Assembly (NCBI RefSeq): GCF_900089455.2
Contig: NZ_LT907988.1
Span: 3,038,001 to 3,102,000 of the forward strand
Length of the DNA stretch: 64,000 nt
Direction: 5' to 3'
DNA from: Orrella dioscoreae
Lineage (GTDB): Bacteria > Pseudomonadota > Gammaproteobacteria > Burkholderiales > Burkholderiaceae_B
The translations under genes were made by a program, and so were the position numbers. Position 1 is the first letter of the stretch. Every line of letters starts with the position of its first letter. Of the stretch, positions 45,934 to 55,656 are shown piece by piece. The notes beneath the pieces were generated by a model. The model searched no databases and was not told the origin of the DNA. It was given only the letters and a program-made list of their open reading frames with translations.

Positions 45934-46623
45934 ATGGTCACGTCCGCTCGTCTTTTCCGCAAGGCCTCTTCGCCCGCCAGGCCGCGTGCCTGGCTCGCGC
46001 GCGCCTCGTTGCTCGTGCTGGTCGGCATGCTGACCGCCTGCGGCTTCACGATGCGCGGGGTCACGCCGCTGCCCTTCGACTCGCTGTATCTCATGGGCCT
46101 GTCGGACAACACCCGCTTCGGCGGAGACGTGGCGCGCGCCTTGCGCGCGGCATCGCCCGACACCCAGCTTGTCACCGATCGCAAGAACGCGCAGGCCACG
46201 CTGATCGCTGTCAGCCAGTCCCGCTCCCAGCGCGAGACCTCGCTCAATCCCCAAGGCCGCGTCGAGGAATACGAACTGAGGGTGCAATACACCTTCCGAT
46301 TGATCGACGCGCGCGGCAACCTGCTGCTGCCCGACACGACCTTCACCGACACGCGCGACATGCCGTATGACGACAATGTCGTCCAGGCCAAGCAGGGTGA
46401 AACGGAAACCCTCTACCGCGACATGGAGAAGGCGCTGGTGTCTCGTCTGATGCGCAGACTGACCGCACCCGACGTGGCGGAGGCCTTCGAGATCGCCCGC
46501 AATTCGCCGGATGACAACAGCCTGCCCGTGGCGCCGCCTCTGCCAGAGCCTTCCGAGGAGCCCGCACAGCCGTCGGTCTGGACCAATCCGCGCCTGGACA
46601 CCAACCCGGCCAACCGGCGCTGA
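45934..46623 (+). CDS. lptE: LPS-assembly outer-membrane lipoprotein LptE
   Basis: A 229-residue lipoprotein with lipobox LTAC (MLTACGFTMRG) at about residue 36. LptE plugs the LptD barrel and helps deliver LPS to the outer leaflet. The GFTMRGVTPLPF start of the mature protein, the VEEYELRVQYTFRL strand and the FTDTRDMPYDDNVVQAKQGE stretch match the family. The C-terminal tail is Pro-rich. AAGGTAGG precedes the ATG. It follows leuS and precedes holA, the conserved proteobacterial order. Confidence 0.94.
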   Translation: MVTSARLFRKASSPARPRAWLARASLLVLVGMLTACGFTMRGVTPLPFDSLYLMGLSDNTRFGGDVARALRAASPDTQLVTDRKNAQATLIAVSQSRSQRETSLNPQGRVEEYELRVQYTFRLIDARGNLLLPDTTFTDTRDMPYDDNVVQAKQGETETLYRDMEKALVSRLMRRLTAPDVAEAFEIARNSPDDNSLPVAPPLPEPSEEPAQPSVWTNPRLDTNPANRR

Positions 46624-46634
46624 GGAACGCACCG

Positions 46635-47693
46635 ATGGCAGTGGCCATGGATGCCGATCGTCTCGCGCAGACACTCGCCCGCGAAGATCGCCTTGCTCCG
46701 CTTTATTGCGTCACGGGCGACGAGCCGCTGCTCGTCACCGAGGCGCTGGACGCCTTGCGCGCCGCCGCGCGCGACAAGGGCTACACCGAACGCACGACGC
46801 TGGTCATGGACGCGCGCAGCGACTGGAGCGCCGTCCTGGCCGCCACGCAAAGCGTGTCCCTGTTCGGCGACCGCAAGCTGCTCGAACTGAAACTCGCCAC
46901 CGGCAAGCCCGGCAAGGCGGGCGGCGACACGCTGGCACGGCTGGCGGAGCTGAGCGCCGGCCAGACCGACCCGGACACCGTCATCGTGGTGGCCCTGCCC
47001 AAGCTGGACCGCGCCACCCGGGAAGGCAAATGGATGACGGCGCTGACGCGTCACGGCACCGTCGTCGAGGTGCCTGACGTCGACCGCCAGCGGCTGCCCG
47101 GCTGGATCGGCGCAAGGCTGGCCCGCCAGAACCAGCAGGTCGATGACGCCACGCGCCAGTGGATGGCCGACATGGTGGAAGGCAACCTGCTGGCCGCCCA
47201 CCAGGAAATCATGAAGCTCGGCCTGCTGCACCCCGAAGGCCTCATCTCGGCGCAAGAGGTGGAGCGCGCCGTGATGAACGTGGCGCGCTACGACGTCTTC
47301 GGCCTGCGCGACGCCATGCTGGCGGGTGACTCGGCGCGTGTCGTGCGCATGCTGGACGGCCTGCGCGCCGAAGGCGAGGCCCTGGTGCTGGTGCTGTGGG
47401 CCGTGGGCGAGGAAATCCGCACCCTGGCGCGCCTGGCCGATGCCCGCGCGAACGGGCAGGACATGAATGGCCTGATGCGCCGCCTGCGCGTGTTCGGCAA
47501 TCACGAAAGGCTGGCGCAGCAGGCGCTCTCGCGCGTGCCGCCGGCGGCCTGGCCTGCGGCGGTGCAACACGCCCACGAAGTGGACCGCCTCGTGAAGGGC
47601 CTGCACGTTCCTGGCCGGCTGTCGGACCCCTGGGAAGAAATGCTGCGCCTGGCGCTGCGCGTGGCGGCGGCAGGCAAGCGGCGCGCTGGGTAG
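46635..47693 (+). CDS. holA: DNA polymerase III subunit delta
   Basis: A 352-residue clamp-loader subunit that opens the sliding clamp. It begins with [23 protein letters not shown], the typical delta N-terminus, and has the non-catalytic AAA+ fold followed by a helical collar domain ([19 protein letters not shown]). GAGGAAC precedes the ATG, 11 bp after lptE. Confidence 0.96.
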   Translation: MAVAMDADRLAQTLAREDRLAPLYCVTGDEPLLVTEALDALRAAARDKGYTERTTLVMDARSDWSAVLAATQSVSLFGDRKLLELKLATGKPGKAGGDTLARLAELSAGQTDPDTVIVVALPKLDRATREGKWMTALTRHGTVVEVPDVDRQRLPGWIGARLARQNQQVDDATRQWMADMVEGNLLAAHQEIMKLGLLHPEGLISAQEVERAVMNVARYDVFGLRDAMLAGDSARVVRMLDGLRAEGEALVLVLWAVGEEIRTLARLADARANGQDMNGLMRRLRVFGNHERLAQQALSRVPPAAWPAAVQHAHEVDRLVKGLHVPGRLSDPWEEMLRLALRVAAAGKRRAG

Positions 47694-47730
47694 AATGCGG
47701 CTTTCCCCGCTTTCGCCCCCCTGCCCCGCC

Positions 47731-48996
47731 ATGTCCTCCGATAATCTGGAACTCTCCATGCTCACGCTGGGCCGCAACGCCCGGCAGGCCTCCCGCGTCA
47801 TGATGGGCGCGACGGACCAGGCCAAGTCGGCCGCGCTGCGCGCCATGGCACAAGCCCTGCAGGATCGCCGCGCGGCCCTGCAGGCCGCCAATCGCGCCGA
47901 CCTGGAGACCGCCAGGGCAAATGGCCTGGAGGCCGCGCTGCTCGACCGCCTGACGCTCTCGGACAAGGCGCTGGACACCATGGCGGCAGGACTGGCGCAG
48001 ATTGCGGCCATGCCCGATCCCGTGGGCAGCCTGTCCAATTCCAGCCTGCGTCCCAACGGCATGCGCGTCGCCCAGATGCGCGTCCCGCTGGGCGTCATCG
48101 GCATCATCTATGAGTCGCGTCCCAATGTGACCATCGACGCGGCCGCCCTGTGCCTGAAATCAGGCAACGCCACGATCCTGCGTGGCGGCAAGGAAGCCCT
48201 GCAATCGAACGTGGCGCTGGGCGCGGTCGTTCGCGAAGGCCTGCTGGCCGCCGGCCTGCCCGAGACCGCCGTCCAGGTGGTCGACACGCCCGACCGCGAC
48301 GCCGTCGGCCACCTCATCACCATGACGGACTACATCGACGTCATCGTGCCGCGAGGCGGCAAGGGCCTGATCCAGCGCCTGTCGGCCCAGGCGCGCGTCC
48401 CGCTCATCAAGCACCTGGATGGCAATTGCCACGTCTATGTCGATGCCGACGCAGACCTGGAAAAGGCGCACCGCGTGGCCTTCAACGCCAAGACCTATCG
48501 CTATGGCGTCTGCGGCGCGATGGAAACGCTGCTGGTCCACCAGGACGTCGCCGCCAGCCTGCTGCCCGGCCTGGGCCAGGCCTTCACGGACCACGGGGTG
48601 ACGCTGCGCGGATGCGAACGCACCCGCCTGTTGCTGCGCCAGGCCGAGCCCGCCACCGACGAAGACTGGGGCAGTGAATACCTTGGCCCCGTTCTCGCCG
48701 TGCGTGTGGTCGACAGCCTGGAGCAAGCCATGGATCACATCGCGCGCTGGAGCTCGGGCCATACCGAATCGATCGTGACCGAGAAGCTCGGCACCGCCCG
48801 CCGCTTCCAGCGCGAAGTGGATGCAAGCTCGGTCTATGTGAACCTGCCCACCTGCTTCGCCGACGGCTATGAATACGGCCTGGGCGCGGAAATCGGCATT
48901 TCCACCAACCGGCTGCATGCCCGCGGCCCGGTTGGCCTGGAAGGCCTGACCACCTACAAATGGGTGCTGGAAGGCGACGGACAGCTGCGCGGCTGA
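47731..48996 (+). CDS. proA: Glutamate-5-semialdehyde (gamma-glutamyl phosphate) reductase
   Basis: A 421-residue NADPH enzyme that reduces gamma-glutamyl phosphate to glutamate semialdehyde in proline synthesis. Conserved stretches are [46 protein letters not shown] and the catalytic Cys region [14 protein letters not shown]. The ATG at 47731 fits the family N-terminus; no clear ribosome site precedes it, so coupling with holA (37 bp upstream) is possible. It ends at a hairpin shared with the convergent metQ-like gene. Confidence 0.97.
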   Translation: MSSDNLELSMLTLGRNARQASRVMMGATDQAKSAALRAMAQALQDRRAALQAANRADLETARANGLEAALLDRLTLSDKALDTMAAGLAQIAAMPDPVGSLSNSSLRPNGMRVAQMRVPLGVIGIIYESRPNVTIDAAALCLKSGNATILRGGKEALQSNVALGAVVREGLLAAGLPETAVQVVDTPDRDAVGHLITMTDYIDVIVPRGGKGLIQRLSAQARVPLIKHLDGNCHVYVDADADLEKAHRVAFNAKTYRYGVCGAMETLLVHQDVAASLLPGLGQAFTDHGVTLRGCERTRLLLRQAEPATDEDWGSEYLGPVLAVRVVDSLEQAMDHIARWSSGHTESIVTEKLGTARRFQREVDASSVYVNLPTCFADGYEYGLGAEIGISTNRLHARGPVGLEGLTTYKWVLEGDGQLRG

Positions 48997-49004
48997 CGCG
49001 CCGG

Positions 49005-49024
49005 GCAGGCGGGACCCCGCCTGC
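49005..49024. terminator. Bidirectional hairpin between proA and the MetQ-like gene
   Basis: A GC-rich stem (GCAGGCGG with CCGCCTGC) with a 4-nt loop occupies the 36-bp gap between convergent stops. There is no long T run, so strength is uncertain. Confidence 0.5.
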
Positions 49025-49032
49025 TCGCCGGT

Positions 49033-49830
49033 TTACCAGGGGAAGTCGATCAGGTCGCCATACAGGCGCTTCAACGTCGCCTTGACCTCGGGCGAGCCCT
49101 GGTAGATCTCGATGAAACGCAGCAGCCGGGGATCCTGGGCCTTGTCCTCGCGCGCCACCCAGCGGATGGCATATCGCTTCAGGCTGTCGGTATCGGTGTT
49201 GTCGAACGCCAGGCCGTCCTTCTCGTCCAGCCCGCCATGCTTGGCGAACGTCGTGTACGTCACCGATGCCGTCACGTCGTCGAACGTGCGCGCGGCCTGC
49301 GCGCCTTCGATGGCGACGAGCTTGATGCGGCGCGGGTTGGCGGTGATGTCGGCCTGCGTGGCCTCGTGCGCCACGCCGGGCTTCAAGGTGATGAGACCCA
49401 TGGTCTGCAGCAACAGCAAGGCGCGGCCCGTGTTGACGGGGTCCGACGGGATCGCGATCGTCGCGCCGTCGGGAATGGCGTCGCCGCGCTTGAGCTTCTT
49501 CGAGAAAAGACCGATGGTGGTGGAGTATCCGTAGGCGACCGGCACGAGATTGGCGCCGCGATTGCGGTTGAATTGCGCCAGGAACGGGGCATGCTGGAAG
49601 AAATTGGCGTCGACGGAGCCATCCGCCACCGCGATATTGGGCAATACCCAATCGTTGAACTCGATGAGTTCCACCCGCAAGCCCTGTTCGCGCGCCTGCG
49701 CGATGGCGATCTCGGTGGCTTCATTGGCCACGCTGGGGATGACGCCCAGGCGCAAGGCCCCGACTGGCGCGGCGGCTTGCACCATGAAGGCGGCAAGCAT
49801 CGCCGCCAGGCCCACGACTATCTTTTTCAT
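49033..49830 (-). CDS. MetQ/NlpA-family substrate-binding protein (non-lipoprotein)
   Basis: A 265-residue periplasmic binding protein of the MetQ/NlpA family, which commonly binds D/L-methionine. It has a Sec signal ending VQAAAP but no lipobox Cys, unlike classical MetQ. The conserved RLGVIPSVANEATEIA, DANFFQHAPFLAQFN and the SDPVNTGRALLLLQ segment are present. No metN or metI gene is beside it, so it either serves an importer encoded elsewhere or binds another ligand. Confidence 0.88.
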   Translation of the reverse strand: MKKIVVGLAAMLAAFMVQAAAPVGALRLGVIPSVANEATEIAIAQAREQGLRVELIEFNDWVLPNIAVADGSVDANFFQHAPFLAQFNRNRGANLVPVAYGYSTTIGLFSKKLKRGDAIPDGATIAIPSDPVNTGRALLLLQTMGLITLKPGVAHEATQADITANPRRIKLVAIEGAQAARTFDDVTASVTYTTFAKHGGLDEKDGLAFDNTDTDSLKRYAIRWVAREDKAQDPRLLRFIEIYQGSPEVKATLKRLYGDLIDFPW

Positions 49831-49940
49831 GTTTGGAACGGGATCCTTCAGCCCGACACGGCGAATGCCGCGTCACAGGCCGCATAGTAGCGCCAGGCGC
49901 CGCCGCGGCCTGCGATAACCCTGGCGCCCGCATGCCTCGC

Positions 49941-51635
49941 CTACAAGGGCACGAGCGCGGCCTCCAGCGCTGGCACGGCCAGGGGCCGCGAGAACCAGTA
50001 CCCCTGGATCTCGTCGCAATCCAGGGCCCGCAAGGCGTCGGCCTGGGCCTGCGTCTCGACCCCCTCGGCGGTGACACGCAGGCCCAGCGCATGCGCCATG
50101 GCGATGATGGCGCCGACCACCGCCCGGCTGCGGTCATCCTGCAGCATGGCCTGGACGAACGCGCGGTCGACCTTCAGCCGATCGACCGGCATGCGGGTCA
50201 GGTAGGCCAGGCTGGAATAGCCCGTGCCGAAATCATCGAGCGCCACCTTCACCCCCATCTCGCGCAGGCCGCCAAGCGTCGCCATCGCGGCCTCGGTATC
50301 GCCCAGCACCACGCCTTCCGTGACCTCCACTTCCAGGCAGTGCGCCGGCAGGCCGTGGGCTGCCAGGCAGCGCTGGATCATGGGCACCAACAGGCCGCTC
50401 TGGATCTGCGGCGGCGACACGTTGACCGTGACGACCGGCACGCGGCCCAGCTTGCGCAGCAGGCGGGCGGCTTCCTTGCACGCCTGGTCCATCACCCACG
50501 CCCCCAGCGCCACGATGAGGCCGCAGCGCTCTGCAACCGGGATGAACTCCGCCGCGCTGATGAGCCCGCGCACCGGGTGCCGCCACCGCAACAGCGACTC
50601 CATCAATGCAATCTCGCCGGAGGCCAGGTTCACCTGGGGTTGAAAGACCAGGTGGAACTGGTCCTGGTGCAGCGCCTCGCGCAGGAGCTGCTCCAGCTCG
50701 AGCTCGCCGACGGCCTCGGCCTGCATGCCTCGCTCGAACCAGCGCCAGTTGGCTGACTCGCCTGCCCTCGCCGCATCCAGGGCCAGGTCCGCCCGGCGTA
50801 TGAGGCTATCGGCGTCGGTCGCTCCATCACCCGGTGCCAGCCCCGCACTGGCCCCCAGGCGCACCGGGCGATCCAGGGCCACCACCGGCTGTGCCAGCAT
50901 GTCCAGCCACTGGACCACCCGTCCCTCGACCTCCGGGCGCGACGCGTCGGTCAGCACCAGGAATCGGGTGCCGTCCAGGCAGGCCAGGCTCTCGCCTGCG
51001 CGCAACGCGCCGCGCAGGCGAGCGGCCATGACTTGCAGTACCCGCTCCAGCACGGTGTTGCCCAGCGAACTGCGCAGGCGCTCCAGGTTGTCGGCCTCCA
51101 CCACGATCACGCTGAACGTGTCGTCGCTCAGGCGGGCCCGCTGGATCCGCAGCGCCAGCCGCTCCAGCGCCCAGGCCCGGTTGGGCAGGCGCGTGCGGGC
51201 ATCGTGATGGGAAACGTACCAAAGCTGCGCGTAATTCCGAGGCGGGCCCGCCTGCAGATCGATGACCGCCCCGGCAAGCGCCTGTCGCCCCGGCACCGGC
51301 GCCAGGCCCAGGCGCACTGCCAGGCGCTCTCCATCCGGGCGGCGATAGTGCCAGGACGCATCGTGGCGATGCTGCCCCATGCCCGCGCCAGCGCGATGCA
51401 ACAGGGTCAGTTCGGCGTTACGGCGCTGCGCCTCGGCCGCATCCAGCAGTTCGGTATGCCGCATGCCTGCCAGCAGGTCCTCGCGCGAGTAGCCGCTCAG
51501 CCGCTCATAGGCCGCGTTCACCGCCAGGAGGTGCCCTTCCTCGTCGCACACGAAAAGCCCGAAAGGCGAGGCCTCCCAGGCCTCGCTCAACGCCAATATC
51601 GGTTCGGGCCAAAACGGCAAAGCGGGACCATGCAT
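49941..51635 (-). CDS. PAS-GGDEF-EAL protein, probable c-di-GMP phosphodiesterase
   Basis: A protein of about 564 residues. An N-terminal PAS domain (FGLFVCDEEGHLLAVNAAYERLSGY) precedes a GGDEF-like domain whose signature is degenerate (LDGTRF), so it should not make c-di-GMP. The EAL domain keeps the metal and catalytic residues: MESLLRW in place of EALLRW, TVNVSPPQ, EVTEG, DDFGTGYSSLAYL, KVDRAFV, EGVETQ and QGYWFSRP. It is therefore predicted to hydrolyse c-di-GMP under PAS control. The ATG at 51635 has GGGAG upstream; a GTG at 51674 is an alternative start. Confidence 0.88.
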   Translation of the reverse strand: MHGPALPFWPEPILALSEAWEASPFGLFVCDEEGHLLAVNAAYERLSGYSREDLLAGMRHTELLDAAEAQRRNAELTLLHRAGAGMGQHRHDASWHYRRPDGERLAVRLGLAPVPGRQALAGAVIDLQAGPPRNYAQLWYVSHHDARTRLPNRAWALERLALRIQRARLSDDTFSVIVVEADNLERLRSSLGNTVLERVLQVMAARLRGALRAGESLACLDGTRFLVLTDASRPEVEGRVVQWLDMLAQPVVALDRPVRLGASAGLAPGDGATDADSLIRRADLALDAARAGESANWRWFERGMQAEAVGELELEQLLREALHQDQFHLVFQPQVNLASGEIALMESLLRWRHPVRGLISAAEFIPVAERCGLIVALGAWVMDQACKEAARLLRKLGRVPVVTVNVSPPQIQSGLLVPMIQRCLAAHGLPAHCLEVEVTEGVVLGDTEAAMATLGGLREMGVKVALDDFGTGYSSLAYLTRMPVDRLKVDRAFVQAMLQDDRSRAVVGAIIAMAHALGLRVTAEGVETQAQADALRALDCDEIQGYWFSRPLAVPALEAALVPL

Positions 51636-51778
51636 GGCTGGCGGCTCCCAGGCAGGGGTGACCGCAAGGGCCACGATGCGTCCCAGTGTATCGAGAAGCC
51701 CGGCACGGGAAAACCGATGGTCCTACAACTGCGATGAACGCAATAACGGGCCTGTCCGCGACCCGCCGCCAGTGGGAT

Positions 51779-52576
51779 TCAGCCCGCCAGCAACGCTTCG
51801 ATCTCGGCCTCGTCGAAACCCGCCGCGCGGCGCGCAGCCAGGTTGAACGGGCCTTTCAGCCGCGGCGCTTCGTGGCGCGCCTGCAAGTCGGCATAGGTCG
51901 CCACGGGCTCCAGCCCGCGCTCGCGGCAGACGTGGCGATACCAGCGGTTCCCCACGGCCACGTGTCCGATCTCGTCGCGCAGGATGATGTCCAGGATGCC
52001 AGCCCCATGGGCGTCGCCGGCCTGGGCCAGCTTCTCGCGCACGAGCGGAGAAGCATCCAGCCCCCGCGCCTCCAGCGTGCGCGGCACCAGCGCCAGGCGC
52101 GCCAGCACGTCGCCACGCGTCTTTTCGGCCATGTTCCACAGGCCCGGGTGTGCCGGGAAATCCCCATAGGCATGCCCCAGGCTTTCCAGGTGCTGGCGCA
52201 GCAGGTCGAAGTGATAGGCCTCTTCGCGCGCCACGACGAGCCATTCGCGATAGAAGGGATCGGGCATGCCGGGAAAGCGCCAGACGATGTCGAGCGCCAG
52301 GTTGATCGCATTGAACTCGATATGCGCCAGCGCATGGATCAGGATGGCCCTGCCCTGCGTGGTGCGCACCGAACGCGTGCGGATCTTGGTGTGCGCCACG
52401 AGCTCGGGCCGCTCGGGGCGGCCAGGCAGGACGGCCGGCGGTTCCAGCACGGCCTCGGTGTCCAGGCGCGCACCCGTATCCAGCGCCTCGACGGCCAGCA
52501 GCTTGGCCGCCCAATCCTTCGCCGCCAACGCATGCAGGGCATGCGCGCGCAACTCCCTTCCGACAGGCGCCGTCAT
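51779..52576 (-). CDS. DUF455 family ferritin-like protein
   Basis: A 265-residue protein of the DUF455 family, related to the diiron ferritin-like fold. Potential metal ligands appear in HALAHIEFNAINLALDIVWRF, REEAYHFDLLRQHLESLG and LRDEIGHVAVGNRWYRHVC, a spaced set of Glu/His pairs. Function is unknown; some relatives resemble tRNA-modifying monooxygenases. It starts 3 bases after the DUF1854 stop, so it is in one operon with DUF1854 and the ABC gene. Confidence 0.88.
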   Translation of the reverse strand: MTAPVGRELRAHALHALAAKDWAAKLLAVEALDTGARLDTEAVLEPPAVLPGRPERPELVAHTKIRTRSVRTTQGRAILIHALAHIEFNAINLALDIVWRFPGMPDPFYREWLVVAREEAYHFDLLRQHLESLGHAYGDFPAHPGLWNMAEKTRGDVLARLALVPRTLEARGLDASPLVREKLAQAGDAHGAGILDIILRDEIGHVAVGNRWYRHVCRERGLEPVATYADLQARHEAPRLKGPFNLAARRAAGFDEAEIEALLAG

Positions 52577-52578
52577 CG

Positions 52579-53046
52579 TTACAGGAAGCGGTCCAGGTAG
52601 CGGCGGCTGGTCTTGTCCAGGTCACGCACGCTGGCGATGAGATAGTGCATGCCGTGCGAATCGCTGACCTGCAGGCGGCCGTCATGCAGGCGGCGGATGT
52701 CTTCCTCGCCCTTCAGGACCAGCTTGGTCGGCCCGCGGTCGGTGATGACATCCCAGGTGGACGGCGTGGCATACGACGACACGCGCTCGATACGTTCGAT
52801 GCGCGGGGTGAATTCGCGCACGGCCAGCTCCTCCAGGATCAGCGCCCGGATATCCTGCGGCACGTCCGCCAGGCCATCCAGCCAGCGCAGCTCCTTGCCA
52901 TCCTGGTCCAGCAGCGCGATGGCCTCGTCGGGCGCCTGGATCGGGAATGCCCGCACGGGGATCACGCCCGGCCAGGCGCGGCCGCCGGCATCGGTCAACA
53001 GCAACTGGCCTGCCTCGTCGCGGACCAGCGTGAAATCAACGGTCAT
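52579..53046 (-). CDS. Cyanophycin metabolism-associated DUF1854 protein
   Basis: A 155-residue soluble protein of the DUF1854 family, which occurs in cyanophycin gene clusters next to an ABC transporter. Recognisable stretches are GVIPVRAFPIQAPDEAIALL, LRWLDGLADVP, REFTPRIERI and DRGPTKLVLKGEEDIRRL. Its ATG at 53046 lies inside the end of the ABC gene (11-bp overlap), so the two are tightly coupled and probably work together. No biochemical function is known to me. Confidence 0.87.
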   Translation of the reverse strand: MTVDFTLVRDEAGQLLLTDAGGRAWPGVIPVRAFPIQAPDEAIALLDQDGKELRWLDGLADVPQDIRALILEELAVREFTPRIERIERVSSYATPSTWDVITDRGPTKLVLKGEEDIRRLHDGRLQVSDSHGMHYLIASVRDLDKTSRRYLDRFL

Positions 53047-55321
53047 CGTCCTCTCCCTCGGCGGCCAGGCCTGCCGCGGCCTCTTCGTTGCGCAACTGCG
53101 CCTGGTAGAGGCGATAGTAGGCGCCCTCGCGCGCCAGCAGCGCCTCGTGCTGCCCGATCTCGACGATCTCGCCACGATCCATCACCACCAGGCGGTCCGC
53201 CTTGCGCAGCGTGCTCAAGCGGTGCGCGATCGCGATGGTCGTGCGTCCCTGGATCAGGTTGTCCAGCGCGGCCTGGATCTCCAGCTCGGTCGTGGTGTCC
53301 ACCGACGAGGTCGCCTCGTCCAGGATCAGGATGCGCGGGTCGATGAGCAGCGCGCGCGCGATCGAAATGCGCTGGCGCTCACCGCCCGACAGGCCCTGGC
53401 CGCGCTCGCCGACCAGCGAATCGTAGCCTTGCGGCAGGCGCAGGATGAATTCGTGCGCGCGGGCAGCGCGGGCAGCGGCGACGATCTCGGCGCGCGTGGC
53501 CTCGGGCTTGCCGTAGGCGATGTTCTCCGCCACGGTGCCGAAGAACAGGAACGGCTCCTGCAGCACCAGGCCCACGTTGCGGCGATAGTCCTCGACGGCA
53601 AAGGCGCGCAGGTCGGTGCCGTCGACACGGATGGCGCCGGTGGAAGGATCGTAGAAACGGCAGATGAGATTGACCAGCGTGCTCTTGCCGGAACCGCTAT
53701 GGCCCACCAGGCCGATCATCTCGCCGGGCGCGATATCGAGACTCACGCCGTCGAGCACCGTGCGGCTGCCATAACGGAAGCCCACGCGGCGCAATTCGAT
53801 GCGGCCCTCCAGCCGGCCCGCGGGCACCGGGCGCGCGGGCTCGGGCACGCTGCTGACGTGGTCCAGGATGTCGAAGATGCGCTTGGCGCCCGCCGCGGCC
53901 TTCTGCGTGAAGGACACGATGCGGCTCATGGAATCCAGGCGCGTGTAGAAGCGGCTGATGTAGGCGAGGAACGCGGCCAGCACGCCCACGGTGATGTGGT
54001 CGTTGGACACCTGCCAGATGCCGAACATCCAGACGATCAGCAGGCCGATCTCGGTGAGCAGCGTGACCGTGGGCGAGAACAGCGCCCAGATGCGGTTGAC
54101 GCGGTCGTTGACGGCCAGGTTGCGGTCGTTGGCCTCGCGGAAACGCGCCACCTCGCGGCGCTCCTGCGCGAAGGCCTTCACCACGCGGATGCCGGGAATG
54201 GTGTCGGCCAGCACGTTGGTGATCTCGGACCAGATGCGGTCGACCTTCTCGAAACCGTGGCGCAGGCGGTCACGCACCAGGTGGATGAGCCAGATGATGA
54301 AAGGCAGCGGCAGCAAGGTCACCAGCGCCAGCCACGGGTTGATGGAAATCAGGATGACGGCCGTCATCACGATCATCAGCACGTCGGTGGCGAAGTCCAG
54401 CAGGTGCAGCGACAGGAACACGCACAGCCTGTCGGTCTCGCTGCCGATGCGGGCGATCAGGTCGCCCGTGCGCTTGCCGCCGAAGTACTGCAGCGAGAGC
54501 TTCTGCAGGTGCTCGAAGGTGGACGTACGCAGGTCGGCGCCGATGCGCTCGCTGACCCAGGCCAGCAGATAGGTGCGCGCCCAGCCCAGGCCCCACGCGA
54601 GCAGCGCGGATGCCAGCAGGCCGCCGAGATACAGCGACACCAGTTCATAGTCGATGGGCGCGCCGTTCTGGTACGGGATCAGCACGTCGTCCATCAGCGG
54701 CATGGTCAGGTACGGCGCCACCAGCGTCGCGGCAGTCGAGGCCACCGTCAGCACGAAGCCCAGCAGCAGCGCGCCGCGATAAGGCCGCGCAAAGCGCCAG
54801 AGCCGCAGCAGCGCCCAGGTCGACGGCGGCTCCTCGGGCGCCTGCGCGCAATAAGGACACTCTTCCTGGTCGGGCGGCAAGGCCGCGCCGCATTGGTCGC
54901 AATGCGCCTCGGCGGCGGCACGGCGCTCGGCGGAGTTCAGCCGCGCCAGGCGGTCGGCCATGAGCCGCGCGATGGGCGCGCCCCCCATGGTGTGACGCCA
55001 GGCCGCCACCCGGCGTTCGCCGTCGAAGAGCTCCAGCGTGCCCACGCCCGCATGGTCGCGGCAGCGCAGCGACAGGGAGGGCGACAGCGGCCATTCACGC
55101 GCCACGGCCGGCGTGCCGCCCGCCTCGGGTGCCTCGACCAGCACCAGGCGGCGCGCCGTCAGGATCAGCAGGCGCTGACGGAACCGCAATTGATCGTCGA
55201 GGTCTATCCAGGCATGCGCCTGCGGCGTCTCGTCATGTTGCAACGCGGCGTCGACGACACCACGCCAGGGGCCGGTCAGTGCCGGCAATACGTCGGAGGC
55301 GGAGGATGGGGCAAGATTCAT
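53036..55321 (-). CDS. Cyanophycin-associated ABC transporter with N-terminal zinc ribbon
   Basis: A 761-residue fused half-transporter of the exporter type. About 130 N-terminal residues form a soluble domain, followed by a putative zinc ribbon with Cys141/Cys144 and Cys155/Cys158. Six membrane helices follow (from about residue 178), then a nucleotide-binding domain with Walker [13 protein letters not shown] (about 536-547), signature LSGGERQR and Walker [13 protein letters not shown]. The extra N-terminal domain is unusual for an ABC exporter. It is divergent from two cyanophycin synthetase genes and overlaps the DUF1854 gene. Substrate and direction are unknown. The ATG at 55321 was chosen by family sequence; no strong ribosome site is visible. 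Confidence 0.9.
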   Translation of the reverse strand: MNLAPSSASDVLPALTGPWRGVVDAALQHDETPQAHAWIDLDDQLRFRQRLLILTARRLVLVEAPEAGGTPAVAREWPLSPSLSLRCRDHAGVGTLELFDGERRVAAWRHTMGGAPIARLMADRLARLNSAERRAAAEAHCDQCGAALPPDQEECPYCAQAPEEPPSTWALLRLWRFARPYRGALLLGFVLTVASTAATLVAPYLTMPLMDDVLIPYQNGAPIDYELVSLYLGGLLASALLAWGLGWARTYLLAWVSERIGADLRTSTFEHLQKLSLQYFGGKRTGDLIARIGSETDRLCVFLSLHLLDFATDVLMIVMTAVILISINPWLALVTLLPLPFIIWLIHLVRDRLRHGFEKVDRIWSEITNVLADTIPGIRVVKAFAQERREVARFREANDRNLAVNDRVNRIWALFSPTVTLLTEIGLLIVWMFGIWQVSNDHITVGVLAAFLAYISRFYTRLDSMSRIVSFTQKAAAGAKRIFDILDHVSSVPEPARPVPAGRLEGRIELRRVGFRYGSRTVLDGVSLDIAPGEMIGLVGHSGSGKSTLVNLICRFYDPSTGAIRVDGTDLRAFAVEDYRRNVGLVLQEPFLFFGTVAENIAYGKPEATRAEIVAAARAARAHEFILRLPQGYDSLVGERGQGLSGGERQRISIARALLIDPRILILDEATSSVDTTTELEIQAALDNLIQGRTTIAIAHRLSTLRKADRLVVMDRGEIVEIGQHEALLAREGAYYRLYQAQLRNEEAAAGLAAEGEDDDR

Positions 55322-55656
55322 GGGCAAGGAGCAAGAATCCCCCTGGCGCTGGCAGCGCCCGGCGGGCCGGCCTCTCCCGCGGAGGGCATGTCGCCTTGGG
55401 GGCAAGCGCGGGGCCTTCGGAAAGCCACGCACTGCGCCTGCGAGTATAGCCACCGAGTACCGGCTTGGCGGCCCGAAACGCCCGCCCCCTGGGCTTTTCA
55501 GGAAGGTGTAATGACAATTTCGCAACACTATTGCACCGCAACATAATTAATTCGGGCCACAGTGCGCGTGCTCACCTGCCGCGGCGCTAAGATCGCGCCG
55601 ATTCTCCCTCCAAGTTTCCCCTTCAGATGCCGGTCATGCCGGCGGGACAGCGACAG
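55322..55656. other. Divergent control region of the cyanophycin locus
   Basis: A gene-free region between the ABC gene (minus) and the first synthetase gene (plus). It becomes AT-rich at 55505-55555. Two copies of CGCAACA (55521-55527 and 55537-55543) lie 16 bp apart around the predicted promoter and could be a regulator site. Antisense reading frames here look non-coding. Confidence 0.45.
55519..55547 (+). promoter_or_regulatory. Predicted sigma-70 promoter of the cyanophycin synthetase genes
   Basis: TTCGCA (55519-55524) and CATAAT (55542-55547) at exactly 17 bp; matches are four and five of six. Transcription would start near 55554, giving a leader of about 100 nt. Confidence 0.45.

Noticed and set aside
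44407..46623. A long plus-strand open frame that reaches back from lptE into leuS
   Set aside because: Only the part from 45934 has the LptE lipobox and family sequence; the rest is an Arg-rich off-frame reading of leuS.
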